Source of the DNA: Diphasiastrum complanatum
Lineage: Eukaryota > Streptophyta > Lycopodiopsida > Lycopodiales > Lycopodiaceae
Length of the DNA: 64,000 bases
Direction: 5' to 3'
Assembly: GCA_029204225.1 (NCBI GenBank)
Contig: CM055102.1
Span: 25,646,922 to 25,710,921, forward strand
In this document: one piece after another, positions 57,601 through 63,045 of the stretch
How positions within the stretch are numbered: position 1 is the stretch's first letter
Layout of the letters: each line of letters starts with the position of its first letter
Position numbers and translations under genes: made by a program
The notes under the pieces: generated by a model
Seen by the model: only the letters and a program-made list of their open reading frames with translations
The model's database searches: none
What the model was told of the DNA's origin: nothing

Positions 57601-59388
57601 TTCTTTTCGGGCTTCACTAGGTTCTTTCGTCAATTCATTAAGGATTATGCAGTAATTGTATTAATTACCCTTGACAAACGTCCTAAAAGGGGTGAAAAGA
57701 CTAGCCGACACACTAAATTCAATCCTCCGGTTACTTAGACTAAAGAATTGAATCAAAGTTTTGAAACTCTCAAATATTGTGTATAAAGCTCTAATACTAC
57801 ACTACACATAGTCGATCCTAACAAGCCATATGTGCTTGAGATGGACGCTAGCGACTCTGCTATAGGGGCAGTCCCATATCAGAATGGTAGACCGGTAACC
57901 GCTTTTGAAAGCAAAAAGTTGGACCCTACTCAAAAGAGGTATTCTACCTACGATAACAAAATTTTCGTTGTAGTTCATGCTCTTAAAATTTGGAGACATT
58001 ACCTATATGGATCCAAATTTACTATTAGGACTGACCACCAAGCATTAAAAGTATATTAACGATGCAGTCACCTTTGTAACTTTTGAACCACAAGCCATTG
58101 TTGATGTATGTCAATGTGGGCTCAAAAACCGGCAGGTAACTAAGTACTTGGTTCAATGGGAAGGTAGTTTTGACAATGAGGACACTTGAGAAACGGACAG
58201 AGACCTTAAACTGAGGTTCCCAGATTTCCTACCTTAGAAGAAAAAGCTTTTAAGGGGGGGGGGGGGGGGGGGGGGGGGGGATGTTAGGGACTCAAAACCC
58301 AACTTTGAAACCCGATGATAGATTGGACATGTTCACTTGACCAATGAGTCATGGACCGCATGCATACCACTTGTCGTTATCAGGGATGTGTACTTCAGCA
58401 GATAACTGATTAATTTGGACACCTGTGTGGACCTTCTACATCACAAGGATCCTTTTTGGAGGGGATCTAGATAATTGTCTCAAGAGTTGAGTGCAGTAGT
58501 TGTGGAGGAAAGAATTCGAATTATGCACCAAAACCTATATGATCAACTCTCCTAAACTTGGACTTCGTCCAGGTAATTTAGATTATTGATTGACTATAGA
58601 AAGAAGAATCTACCTCCCTTTCAAACAGTTCATTGACCACCATGATAGTCAAGCTAAAGTTTCTCGCTGAGAAAACCTCATACCTTATATCTGCAAGTAT
58701 TGTCTTTTTATTTATTCCTGATCCTGTCCTCAGATTATGCATAAATGATGAAGGCACACTAATATTAGACAGGCAAGTGCATGCATTCACACACATACAT
58801 CTAGCTTTCTAGACAGATCCATAATACGTCTGCATATATTTGAAAACTTGTTTTAAATTGTTCATAAAGTGTACACTGTATAATTTTCATATTGCAAACT
58901 ACAGCTTCTGTAAGCTGTCATGTCATAGACCCCATAAGCATATCACATTCATCTGGCACAAATTAGTCACATCATAAATACTTTTTTGTGAACTGACTGT
59001 AAGATTCGAAACATGGAAGATTTGTTGACATGATTCAAATTCATATACGTGAACAGGCATAGAATTCTTGTTGTGTGATTAGAACACAATACGTCATGTC
59101 AAGATGGTAACTAACCTGTGACACGATATGATCTGCAAGAGAACTCATTCCATTGGTAGCAATATACTTTGCACCTTGTGGGTGTTTCAAAAAATGTCCC
59201 AACCTTAAGGTGCCAATAACTCCATGCCATTGTTTAACTACGCCTTCAGAAATCCAATGATCTATAAATTTCCTAAATTGAGGATCTGATACTGTGAAAA
59301 ACTGTGCAGCATGATCAAATACCAAAGGCACGCCACCAGGCACAGCAACATGTCTTGTTGCTAGACGTCCACCTAGCCCATGCTTCCC
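23054..59388 (-). CDS. Renalase-like FAD/NAD(P)-binding oxidoreductase (split gene, 5' end outside)
   Basis: Seven exons on the minus strand join in frame into 370 residues plus stop: 59388-59116, 55454-55328, 54747-54686, 38398-38165, 37952-37831, 27777-27639 and 23209-23054. All have GT donors and AG acceptors, and the split codons fit (G|GA before KCANRLL; TG|G before GAALP). The order matches the plant renalase/amine-oxidase-like family (similar to Arabidopsis At3g04650). It runs GLGGRLATR and [10 protein letters not shown], then [62 protein letters not shown] and GHDIGQFPG at the C terminus. The N-terminal FAD-binding motif exon(s) must lie right of 59388; I found none up to 64000. The product is a flavoprotein, perhaps plastid-targeted in the family; its substrate is not known. 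Introns are 3661, 580, 16287, 212, 10053 and 4429 bp and hold most of the repeats from 23 to 59 kb. Confidence 0.9.
23413..23446. repeat. (AG)n microsatellite
   Basis: About 17 AG units, inside the last intron. Confidence 0.98.
23794..23907. repeat. (AG)n microsatellite with repeated GTATTATCGT linker
   Basis: Two AG tracts (23794-23873 and 23881-23907) are each followed by GTATTATCGT, so the linker itself was duplicated with the tract. A smaller AG tract follows at 24061-24080. Confidence 0.97.
24450..25310 (-). pseudogene. Old LINE reverse-transcriptase remnant (second LINE lineage)
   Basis: Minus-strand frames show an [10 protein letters not shown] block near 25130, where FRKAFDTVPR is expected in plant LINEs. 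They also show a GIDLPR...[16 protein letters not shown] block near 24600-24690, which resembles the thumb region after the YLG motif, and an [10 protein letters not shown]-like catalytic-site remnant near 24880. It is frameshifted and carries stops throughout. It differs from the (TC)n-tailed LINE family elsewhere in the window. Confidence 0.5.
25290..25757 (+). repeat. Possible LTR remnant followed by a primer-site-like motif
   Basis: The stretch has a TATA-like TATAAGTATAT near 25536 and ends just before TGGTATCTGAATGC (25759-25772), a weak match to the Met-tRNA primer site. No partner LTR or internal coding region was found, so this is tentative. Confidence 0.25.
26400..26900 (+). mobile_element. 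Ty3/gypsy integrase/post-integrase scrap
   Basis: Plus-strand pieces read like the end of a gypsy pol, for example [20 protein letters not shown] near 26755-26815, where families have a VAYxLxLP...IHPxFHVS motif. It is broken and old, with no LTRs seen. Confidence 0.5.
27639..27777 (-). CDS. Renalase-like gene, exon with [11 protein letters not shown] motif
   Basis: It encodes (W)[20 protein letters not shown], then [20 protein letters not shown] and MALANH. This is the C-terminal FAD-contacting segment in the family. The donor is CAT|GTAGGT; reading through it gives a short false tail. Confidence 0.9.
27872..27937. repeat. (TC)n microsatellite
   Basis: About 33 CT units, roughly 95 bp upstream of the exon acceptor at 27778 on the minus strand; it reads as (AG)n in the gene's sense. 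Confidence 0.98.
28611..28906. repeat. Cluster of five CAGCGATGG motifs
   Basis: CAGCGATGG occurs at 28611, 28669, 28731, 28836 and 28897, four of them extended to CAGCGATGGA. Spacing is 58-105 bp. Two more exact copies lie at 60960 and 61029 inside the leader of a Ty3 fossil, so this intron stretch may be the corresponding part of another such element. No coding potential is seen from about 28300 to 29600. Confidence 0.65.
29650..29740 (+). mobile_element. tRNA-derived SINE head
   Basis: A pol III A box (TGGCTCAGTTGG, 29659-29670) and B box (GGTTCGAGCCT, 29703-29713) are spaced as in tRNA genes. The acceptor stem does not close (GGGGTTG cannot pair with the 3' side), so this is a SINE or tRNA pseudogene, not a working tRNA. 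Its 3' extent is not defined. Confidence 0.55.
29768..30099. repeat. Cluster of four GCATGGATNTGC motifs
   Basis: The palindrome-like GCATGGATNTGC occurs at 29768, 29815, 30013 and 30088, three times preceded by TTAGA within about ten bases. No coding region is seen in the surrounding 30000-30600. Confidence 0.55.
30595..30624. repeat. (TC)n microsatellite at the 5' side of LINE A
   Basis: About 15 CT units sit just upstream of the LINE A 5' region. Confidence 0.97.
31244..32029 (+). CDS. LINE A ORF1 (coiled coil plus RRM-like RNA-binding protein)
   Basis: The uninterrupted 261-residue frame starts with a long heptad-like helix (about residues 1-120, rich in L, Q and E, with repeats such as [24 protein letters not shown] and [11 protein letters not shown]), as expected for a trimerising coiled coil. 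It is followed from about 150 to 245 by an L1-ORF1-like RNA-binding domain ([10 protein letters not shown] near 150, [20 protein letters not shown] near 197-216, then IYIDDDLT). In LINEs this protein coats the RNA in the RNP. The start is the first Met before the coiled coil. The gene stayed open although ORF2 is broken. Confidence 0.8.
   Translation: MSTFLSNLLSQLNELHADLLTKIATIDAQQTEIASLRAALSALQRDIIPNISRAVEDTKASMSKLLLLERQIHDTVECTARILVLEQQLHEKVEHVQKVPTLEQEVRETKSWASILRSSTTSSSFVAPSLDTRVQGVLAEEQRRDDKKLNLRFQGLPTKGTTLDQVNSLFTSRMGLSVPGIQYAWRLQHDPKVLFVKFKTMDDRQTVLRVRRTLRGSQIYIDDDLTHCQWLQRKTIIQEARTKQQRVVFTNGNTRFFSKRQ
32215..34740 (+). pseudogene. LINE A ORF2 (endonuclease-RT), broken
   Basis: Pieces lie in different frames. 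The endonuclease part includes METQESG near 32328 and [14 protein letters not shown] near 32410-32460. RT parts include [11 protein letters not shown] near 33047, YADDVVLVS at 33345 and [11 protein letters not shown] near 33457. A thumb block [17 protein letters not shown] starts near 33548. The C-terminal zinc-finger-like [19 protein letters not shown] lies near 34259-34315, followed by an acidic DDDDD stretch. A stop lies at 33429-33431 between the catalytic site and the thumb, and frame changes occur near 32345, 33230 and 33890-34030. Confidence 0.75.
34936..34977. repeat. (TC)n tail of LINE A
   Basis: The tract starts directly after GAAGCTTTCTTTCTC and ends where LINE B sequence begins. 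Confidence 0.95.
35467..36297 (+). CDS. LINE B ORF2 C-terminal fragment
   Basis: The 276-residue open frame covers the RT thumb to the C terminus. It has ETWCPGL near the start, [20 protein letters not shown] near the middle, the zinc-finger-like [19 protein letters not shown], and [12 protein letters not shown] near the end. It is a remnant of a larger ORF2 and has no start of its own. Confidence 0.7.
   Translation: MYVAETWCPGLTSADWASISRLQVLMLSRMIRAKPYVPHQIILAEFVVPPLQLDAIFRLITYKQRLRLLPTDAQRYPQATLISSQHLHSLDYHLSWFSQASRLLDTFGISITDLPSGTHDYMRRFLYKAYLRRTWQGQLVVKPNYYRTNFLEMDDVQPRYLDSGLSHGLRFTLGQLRVSSHQLEIETGRFHGIPREERICQLCSLSEVELEEHFLFICPVYYEIRGRYHCLFRETHVTLRSLIAYDDPRCVALMIREMFLLQQNLHQPSVHLDAQL
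36721..36784. repeat. (TC)n tail of LINE B
   Basis: About 32 TC units follow the conserved 3' block ATGCCTATTGGCAT...GAAATC. Confidence 0.97.
36785..37830. other. Intron sequence, nothing further seen
   Basis: AT-rich intron of the renalase-like gene without a recognisable element. Confidence 0.45.
37831..37952 (-). CDS. Renalase-like gene, exon ESIPNTRV...VQLW
   Basis: It encodes [20 protein letters not shown], then [20 protein letters not shown] and the first two bases of Trp. The acceptor is TGTCTAG and the donor TTTG|GTAGAC. The reading frame is fixed by the neighbours on both sides. Confidence 0.9.
38165..38398 (-). CDS. Renalase-like gene, exon [11 protein letters not shown]...NKVPQ
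   Basis: It encodes 78 residues including [31 protein letters not shown] and [19 protein letters not shown], all strong family signatures. The acceptor is GTTTCCAG and the donor CAA|GTATTT. Only a 212-bp intron separates it from the next exon. Confidence 0.93.
38399..39339. other. Intron sequence, nothing seen
   Basis: Start of the 16.3-kb intron on its 3' side; no coding or repeat feature that I can define. Confidence 0.45.
39340..39398. repeat. (TC)n microsatellite directly upstream of LINE C
   Basis: About 29 TC units, followed by CCCCC and then LINE RT sequence. Confidence 0.97.
39404..40775 (+). mobile_element. LINE C, RT fragment truncated at both ends
   Basis: It starts inside the RT ([20 protein letters not shown] near 39420) right after a (TC)n tract. 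It covers the RT and part of the C terminus ([16 protein letters not shown] near 40516) and stops near 40775, where Ty3 sequence begins, so the 3' UTR and tail are missing. The catalytic site reads NAND in place of YADD near 39930, so it could not polymerise. Stops and frame changes are concentrated after 40110. Confidence 0.8.
39523..40116 (+). CDS. LINE C reverse-transcriptase fragment
   Basis: The open 197-residue piece includes [37 protein letters not shown] and [11 protein letters not shown]. Tyr-Ala of the catalytic YADD are replaced (NAND), so this is a remnant only. Confidence 0.7.
   Translation: MGKAGFRPHYSTSDHIFTLRSIIEEARSIQERVYYCFVDFRKAFDSVPRHLIQRLQDLRFHLDTVLAIMGLYERVIGCFQSEEGISQQVHSTLGVKQGCSLSPTLFGLYINELEGLIMQDGGEGCTLCDLLISILLNANDVALMSRSREGLQRHLDVLCSFYSRWGLSVNIAKTKVMVFNTSRAFMQRQELLLMAIP
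40780..42796 (-). mobile_element. Ty3/gypsy internal fossil sharing LTR1
   Basis: Reading leftward on the minus strand from the LTR at 42797, there is a primer site (TTGGTATCAGAGC, about 42782-42794). Then come a gag-like region with a serine-rich stretch (about 42000-42480), an RNase H end ([16 protein letters not shown] near 41140-41190) and a post-integrase piece ([16 protein letters not shown] near 40850-40910). The part at 41290-41950 is not assigned. It is broken and old. Its left end meets LINE C. Confidence 0.65.
42797..44710 (-). repeat. Ty3 LTR1 (about 1.9 kb)
   Basis: TGTAAATTG...GTTCACA on the minus strand. It contains (AG)n at 43504-43544 and two internal direct duplications. 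One is of about 57 bp around 44105-44215 (CTAGAGGTTGCCCATCCTCA twice); the other is of about 85 bp around 44340-44505 (CAGGCACTTTC.TGAGTAC twice). Confidence 0.75.
43504..43544. repeat. (AG)n microsatellite in LTR1
   Basis: About 20 AG units at the site that LINE D occupies in LTR3. Confidence 0.97.
45774..47316 (-). repeat. Ty3 LTR2, shorter copy
   Basis: Same ends as LTR1, 1543 bp. It carries (AG)n at 46458-46524 in the matching position. It abuts a plus-strand chromodomain fragment at 47317. Confidence 0.75.
46458..46524. repeat. (AG)n microsatellite in LTR2
   Basis: About 33 AG units at the position equivalent to 43504-43544. Confidence 0.97.
47587..49935 (+). repeat. Ty3 LTR3, split by LINE D
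   Basis: The parts 47587-48585 and 49234-49935 align in order with the reverse complement of LTR1 (44710-43694 and 43503-42797). LINE D and its (TC)n lie between them. Confidence 0.75.
48586..49233 (+). mobile_element. LINE D, 5'-truncated copy inserted in LTR3
   Basis: About 650 bp cover the last codons of ORF2 (YEDPRCVAL near 48600, then a histidine-, arginine- and aspartate-rich tail ending [13 protein letters not shown] near 48940), the 3' UTR with ATGCCTTTTGGCAT near 49129, and a (TC)n tail at 49171-49233. The tail sits exactly where LTR1 and LTR2 have their own (AG/TC)n tract. On the 5' side some LTR sequence is missing next to a CA microhomology. Confidence 0.85.
49936..52750. other. 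Intron sequence with unrecognised open segments
   Basis: No element or gene is recognised. A plus-strand frame ends at 50240 ([20 protein letters not shown] then [20 protein letters not shown]), and minus-strand frames at 50827-51060 ([20 protein letters not shown]) and 51589-51936 look somewhat protein-like. None has a family signature I know, and none continues the renalase-like gene. Confidence 0.35.
52753..53330 (-). mobile_element. LINE E, 3' fragment on the minus strand
   Basis: On the minus strand it begins near [17 protein letters not shown] (about 53245-53295), runs through a diverged C-terminal tail, and has the conserved 3' block with ATGCCTTTTGGCATGATAAAA near 52780-52800. It ends in a short (TC)n tail at 52753-52766. 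This is a diverged, older copy in the 16-kb intron. Confidence 0.75.
53331..53737 (-). repeat. Possible LTR-element leader with primer-site-like motif
   Basis: The minus strand has TTGGTATCTGAGC at 53726-53738, a near match to the Met-tRNA primer site. It is followed leftward by short repeated pieces of the type AAAGTGC..CTCC. Neither LTR nor gag is certain. Confidence 0.3.
53741..54440. other. Intron sequence, no gene seen
   Basis: A short repeated piece (TCAGGAGGGAGGAG...GCAAAGACAG near 53905 and 54248) is present; its origin is unknown. Confidence 0.35.
54452..54619 (-). mobile_element. Element F, short relative of the LINE 3' end
   Basis: On the minus strand it starts right after a (TC)n tract (54620-54684). 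It contains CTTGACATGTAC and GGACATTAATAAAG, both shared with LINE 3' ends, and finishes in a TTTC/TC tail (about 54452-54480). At about 150 bp it is either a heavily 5'-truncated LINE or a SINE that borrows the LINE 3' end. Confidence 0.55.
54620..54684. repeat. (AG)n microsatellite touching a splice donor
   Basis: In the sense of the renalase-like gene it is (TC)n and starts at the second T of the donor AAG|GTCTCTCT. Confidence 0.97.
54686..54747 (-). CDS. Renalase-like gene, exon [20 protein letters not shown]
   Basis: This 62-bp exon carries the strongly conserved [11 protein letters not shown] motif together with the preceding exon. The acceptor is TTGTGCAG. The donor AAG|GTCTCTCTC is a poor match to GTAAGT and is made of microsatellite, yet no other GT fits the frame. 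Confidence 0.88.
55328..55454 (-). CDS. Renalase-like gene, exon [13 protein letters not shown]...VVIAHN
   Basis: It encodes 42 residues plus one base: [15 protein letters not shown], then [20 protein letters not shown] and AHN. The acceptor is AAAGTGCAG and the donor AATG|GTGAAT. It joins the upstream exon in phase 0. Confidence 0.9.
56061..56435. mobile_element. 375-bp MITE, hAT-like by target duplication
   Basis: The termini CAATGTTTAATC and GATTAAACATTG are exact inverted repeats. They are flanked by the 8-bp direct repeat GGCCAAGT (56053-56060 and 56436-56443). Subterminal TTTCGAA/CGTTTCGAAA motifs recur near both ends. It is non-coding. The 8-bp duplication suggests an hAT-type transposase, although the tips lack the usual CAGGG. 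Confidence 0.85.
57060..58281 (+). mobile_element. Ty3/gypsy chromovirus pol fossil
   Basis: RT motifs run from [20 protein letters not shown] (about 57078) through [17 protein letters not shown] (57271) to the catalytic region [11 protein letters not shown] (57361). RNase H follows ([13 protein letters not shown] near 57844, TDHQALK near 58032) and then a chromodomain remnant ([14 protein letters not shown] near 58142-58186). The integrase core is not seen. The copy is broken in several places. A purine tract grown into a long G run ends it, and a 3' LTR seems to begin at 58282 (TGTTAGGGACTC). It lies antisense in an intron. Confidence 0.82.
58254..58280. repeat. Run of 27 G at the Ty3 purine-tract position
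   Basis: The homopolymer lies between the chromodomain remnant and the presumed LTR start TGTTAGGG. Confidence 0.95.
59116..59388 (-). CDS. Renalase-like gene, first exon visible here
   Basis: It encodes 91 residues: [33 protein letters not shown], then [38 protein letters not shown] is the conserved segment just after the FAD-binding strand-helix unit, so one or more 5' exons precede it. The acceptor is AATATTCAG and the donor CAG|GTTAGT. Confidence 0.92.
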
Positions 59389-59559
59389 CTGAATATTGAC
59401 AAAGAGAGTGAGTGATACAGCAAGGGTTAAGAATGAAGCAAAAAGTGTGAATAACGTCAAAAAACACAAGTATGTTCTATACATCGATGTTAAGTCTACA
59501 AGGAAAGTACCTAAATGTAACAAAATACAGATGTGCAATTTTCATGCATATGGAGTCCA

Positions 59560-61250
59560 CCACAACTTGTTAAATTATCAACTCCAGCTGTGGGTGATAT
59601 CTTCCAAGATCTAGTTAACCCTCTCTATTTGGCCATCTATGTGAGGATGCTAAGTACTACTCATCCGCAACTGTGTTCCTAGCTTGGCTAGGGACTTGTC
59701 CATTACTGTTCTTTCCCAAGCTTCCCAGGCTCTATCAAGTTCATTCTCTGGTAGGAATTCTCTTAGGAAAGCTTCTTCAAAGGCTTTCCATGACCGGGGG
59801 GTCTGCCCAGTCTCCTGGAGATTTAACCACCACTTATAGGCCATGGGCCCTAAGGAAAGACTGGCCTCAATTGCTTGCAAATGGTCAGGGATCTGTTTAA
59901 GAGCATGAATGTTCTTCCATTTGCTGAGGAAGGTTTGTAGAATATCTGCATTTCTATCCTTCTCTTCCCCAATAAAAGTAAGAGGCTTTAAATCTTTAAA
60001 AACACTGGGGTGAGACCACAAAGTCTCACCCGAAACCGATGGAAGTGGAGAAGGGGACAACTGAGAAGTGGAGGGAAGGCTTCCTTTCCGAAACTCAAAA
60101 TCAAACATTTGAGTTCAGCGAACGAGTCGTCCACACTGAACTTGAGATTGGCTAATGCCAACTTCAGTTCATCCACTTTTGTTACCAAGTGGAGATTATT
60201 GTTCCTTGGTAACCAGTTCGTTGAGTTCTTCGGCGAACTGTTCTTGTTCTTCCATTTCCATAGGTTCTTTCCCTTTACTGAAAGCCAAGGCTTCTGTTTC
60301 AAGTTCGTCGATGCCTGTCTCCGAGGGTTGATCAGGTCCCTGAGGAGTGGTCATTTTCAGAACTGAAAGAGAGCTACCTTAACTTCTGAAAAAAAAAAGT
60401 CAGAAAGACTAATTTACAACTGTACAAGGGAAAGGAAAGATGACTTAGTTGTTTCTGAGGACTGTACTTCCAAAGAAAATACGAAGAGGAACCCTCTCAG
60501 CTCTTTCACCCAAATTTTCAGACCTGCTGTCCCGGAAAATCCCAGTTTGAAGCTCCAAAATGGTACCAAATTTCCGGTTGCTTGAATAAAATACCTCGCT
60601 GGCTTCCTAATAGACCTGTGGCTCTGAGAAATTTGAATAAAGGCGGAAAAAGTGCAAAAAGATCTGAAATTTTTTGCTATCCCCCCTCGCTGGTCTGACA
60701 GCTTCTGAGTTGGTTCCAAAAAACCAGATTTGAAGCCCAAATTCACTTGCAAATTCTGAATTTTTTGTGGCAGCCTGCTCGCTGATCTGTAGCAAAAGAA
60801 TCTGATGCTCAAATATCCGAAAAATCTCTGAAAAGAAGGGCAAAACTTCACCCTCCCTCTTCTTTGTCCAGCGCTGGCCCTGCTGGGAAATCTTAGCTTG
60901 AAATCCGCTCAGATCTACTGAAATTTCACTTCGAAAACAGAGGTAGGTCCCTGTATGTACAGCGATGGATCTACTTGCTATTTCCTACTCTATTTCTGCT
61001 GTGAAATCTGCAAAAAAGTCTCTGAAATCAGCGATGGATAGCTGCCCTTCCAGCAATTTCCCTGTGTAAGAAAAACTTCCTCCAAAATCGTGGAAATTCC
61101 CCCAAGTTTGGATGAATAGGAAGCTGTCCCTACAGCAATTCTCTTCCACTATACTTTCCTAAGGATCTCTGAGACCTTTCCTATCCTCTGATAGCTTTCT
61201 CTACTGCTGCTACTAAGCTCCCAAAGATGGAGATGGCTCTGATACAAGTG
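59560..61250 (-). mobile_element. Ty3/gypsy gag-region fossil with leader
   Basis: On the minus strand a retrotransposon-gag domain (FLSKWKNIHAL, then GPMAYKWWLNLQETGQTPRS and FEEAFLREFLPENELDRAWE) spans about 59690-59960. A coiled, charged N-terminal part precedes it (to about 60350), and a long leader reaches a primer-site-like TGTATCAGAGCC near 61226-61237. A short piece of integrase-like sequence (HPHIDGQIERVN near 59610-59645) adjoins gag on its left. It is broken and old. Confidence 0.65.
60960..61038. repeat. Two further CAGCGATGGA motifs in the Ty3 leader
   Basis: Exact copies at 60960-60969 and 61029-61038 match the cluster at 28611-28906. Related CAGCAATT forms are nearby (61051 and 61133). 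Confidence 0.7.
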
Positions 61251-61599
61251 TAATAGATCCTAACACCACAGTAGGGCAAACACTAACTGATCCACCCAAC
61301 CTTGCCTATTCCTTGATACAGAGTAAGCCCCTCCTAGCCCAGTGTGAGGACTGGTATCATGCAACTGACAAGTGTCGGCCACGTGTCACTGACGTGGCCG
61401 ACTGCACGTCGGGACCCAACTGGGGGCCCTGTCCTGCTGACAGGGTCCCTAGACTGTGTTAGGCCCGCCATGGCTATGAACCGTGCTGGGGCACACTACT
61501 CACACTGTCTTGCCCTGTTGATCGTGTACGCTGGACACGACCCTGACTGTGGTATCTGAACTATCTGTGTTCTCTAGGGTTCGGCACTGGTCACGAGCT

Positions 61600-61880
61600 C
61601 GTAACACGAAGGCAGGACGAGGCAAATCAGATGCAAGGCAGGGCGTTGCATGGGCGAAGGGCGACACAAATCAGACGCAAGGCAGCGAAGGCAGGGTAGC
61701 GAGGGCGCAAAAGAATTTGGGAGAGAAGAAGGTGGGGGGCGGGTAGATTTAGGTTAAAAATAAATAATAAAAAAAATATTAAATATTAAATATATTAAAA
61801 TATTATGGTACCGCGGTACCAGTATGGTCCCGCAATACCGGGATCCACGGTACCCAGTACCGCGGGACCTATGGTTTCAT
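61600..61880. repeat. GC-rich patch with short repeats and palindromes
   Basis: A repeat of about 47 bp (CAAATCAGA.GCAAGGCAG near 61623 and 61670) is followed by an AT-rich stretch. Then come the perfect palindrome GGTACCGCGGTACC (61807-61820) and related GGTACC/CCGCGG pieces up to 61870. It may be the end of a small transposon. Confidence 0.5.
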
Positions 61881-63045
61881 TATTCATTTGTAATTGATTC
61901 CTTTTCAAGCATTGCTACTACTTTCTCTCTCCTTGAGGGCGTCTAACCCTCTCCCTCTTCTTCTTGTATATGGAGATTGAATGTTAGAAGGATCTTGGCA
62001 CTTTGATTTCCTAGATGGTATCAGAGCCTTGTATCTTCTATGCTTGATTTTGGGCGCCCTACCAAAAGATATCATCTTTAATTAGGGATCACAAAATTCA
62101 GCACCTTTGCTGATTTTTTGGAGTGAAGATCCATTCCACTTTGACTCTTTTCCGTTTTGCAAGAGGGCGCCACACATCAAAGGAGATAATAGGTTTTTGG
62201 GCGCCCAAAAATCAGGTTGTTGTTTGCTGATTTTTCAAGTTGCAGGAAGGCGCCATTAATTATCTTCTTCTGGGCTGCTTTTAGGTCGCCCACATCCGTG
62301 TAGGTTTATCCTACTTCCGTTGGTCCGCTGCTGCCCTATTTTTCAGATTTGCTCCTTTGCAGGAGGGCGCCCATCTACAAGCAATTTTTATCTTCTGATT
62401 TGGTTGAAAAATCAGCACCCTTGCTGATTTTACAAAGTGAAGATCCGCTTCTTTTTGCTTGTTTCCAGGTGTGGAAGAAGGCGCTAATTTTTTGTGATAA
62501 TCCGATCACATTCCGAGGCTGAAAATTGGCATATTGCCATTTGTAGGGTGTTTGCAAAAGCCCTATCTGTGTGTGTATTGTTCACATTTTTTGGCAAGAA
62601 AGAAGGGTTTTGGAGAAAGCTTTGTTGGAGGCTAACCTAATTCTTTGCTTGCTGGTTCTTTGAGTTTGTGATGCAATTTCAGGCTAAAATTTTCAGCACA
62701 CAAGGCTTGTAGGAGGGCGAGTTCCTACATCCATCTACATGTGTGGTTTTGACACATTCTGTTGCTGATTTTTCAGATTTGATACCTGCTAGTTTTTGTG
62801 TCTTTTCGGGCACATTTAGGATTTGAAAAGCAAATCTTTTGTTGGCTGATCCTCACGGCTAAAGAAACGGAGTCATATGGTTCTTTATTTAATGAAGATA
62901 GGTTGAATGGCACTAATTACTCCTTTTGGTGCCACATGATTAAAAATCTGCTCATTGCAAAAGGATTGTGGGACATTGTTTGTGGTGAAGAAGAAAGACC
63001 GGAGGCCCCACCTGGGGCGACATGTTATGTCCATGACCAGTAAGT
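61870..63045 (+). mobile_element. Ty1/copia 5' end fossil (LTR end, leader, gag start)
   Basis: A partial LTR ends near 62015, followed by the primer site TGGTATCAGAGCC (62016-62028). The leader of about 800 bp carries repeated GGCGCC blocks and GCTGATTTT motifs. A gag opening (RLNGTNYSFWCHMIKNLLIA, then LWDIVCGEEERPEAP) follows at about 62900-63010. It stops soon after, so only the 5' end remains. Confidence 0.7.

Noticed and set aside
60414-60851. Minus-strand frames of 145 and 78 residues as the missing first renalase-like exon
   Set aside because: They show no GxGxxG FAD-binding motif and lie in the Ty3 leader.
61344-61746. Plus-strand frames near 61.3-61.7 kb as a gene
   Set aside because: The composition is repeat-driven and no motif is present.
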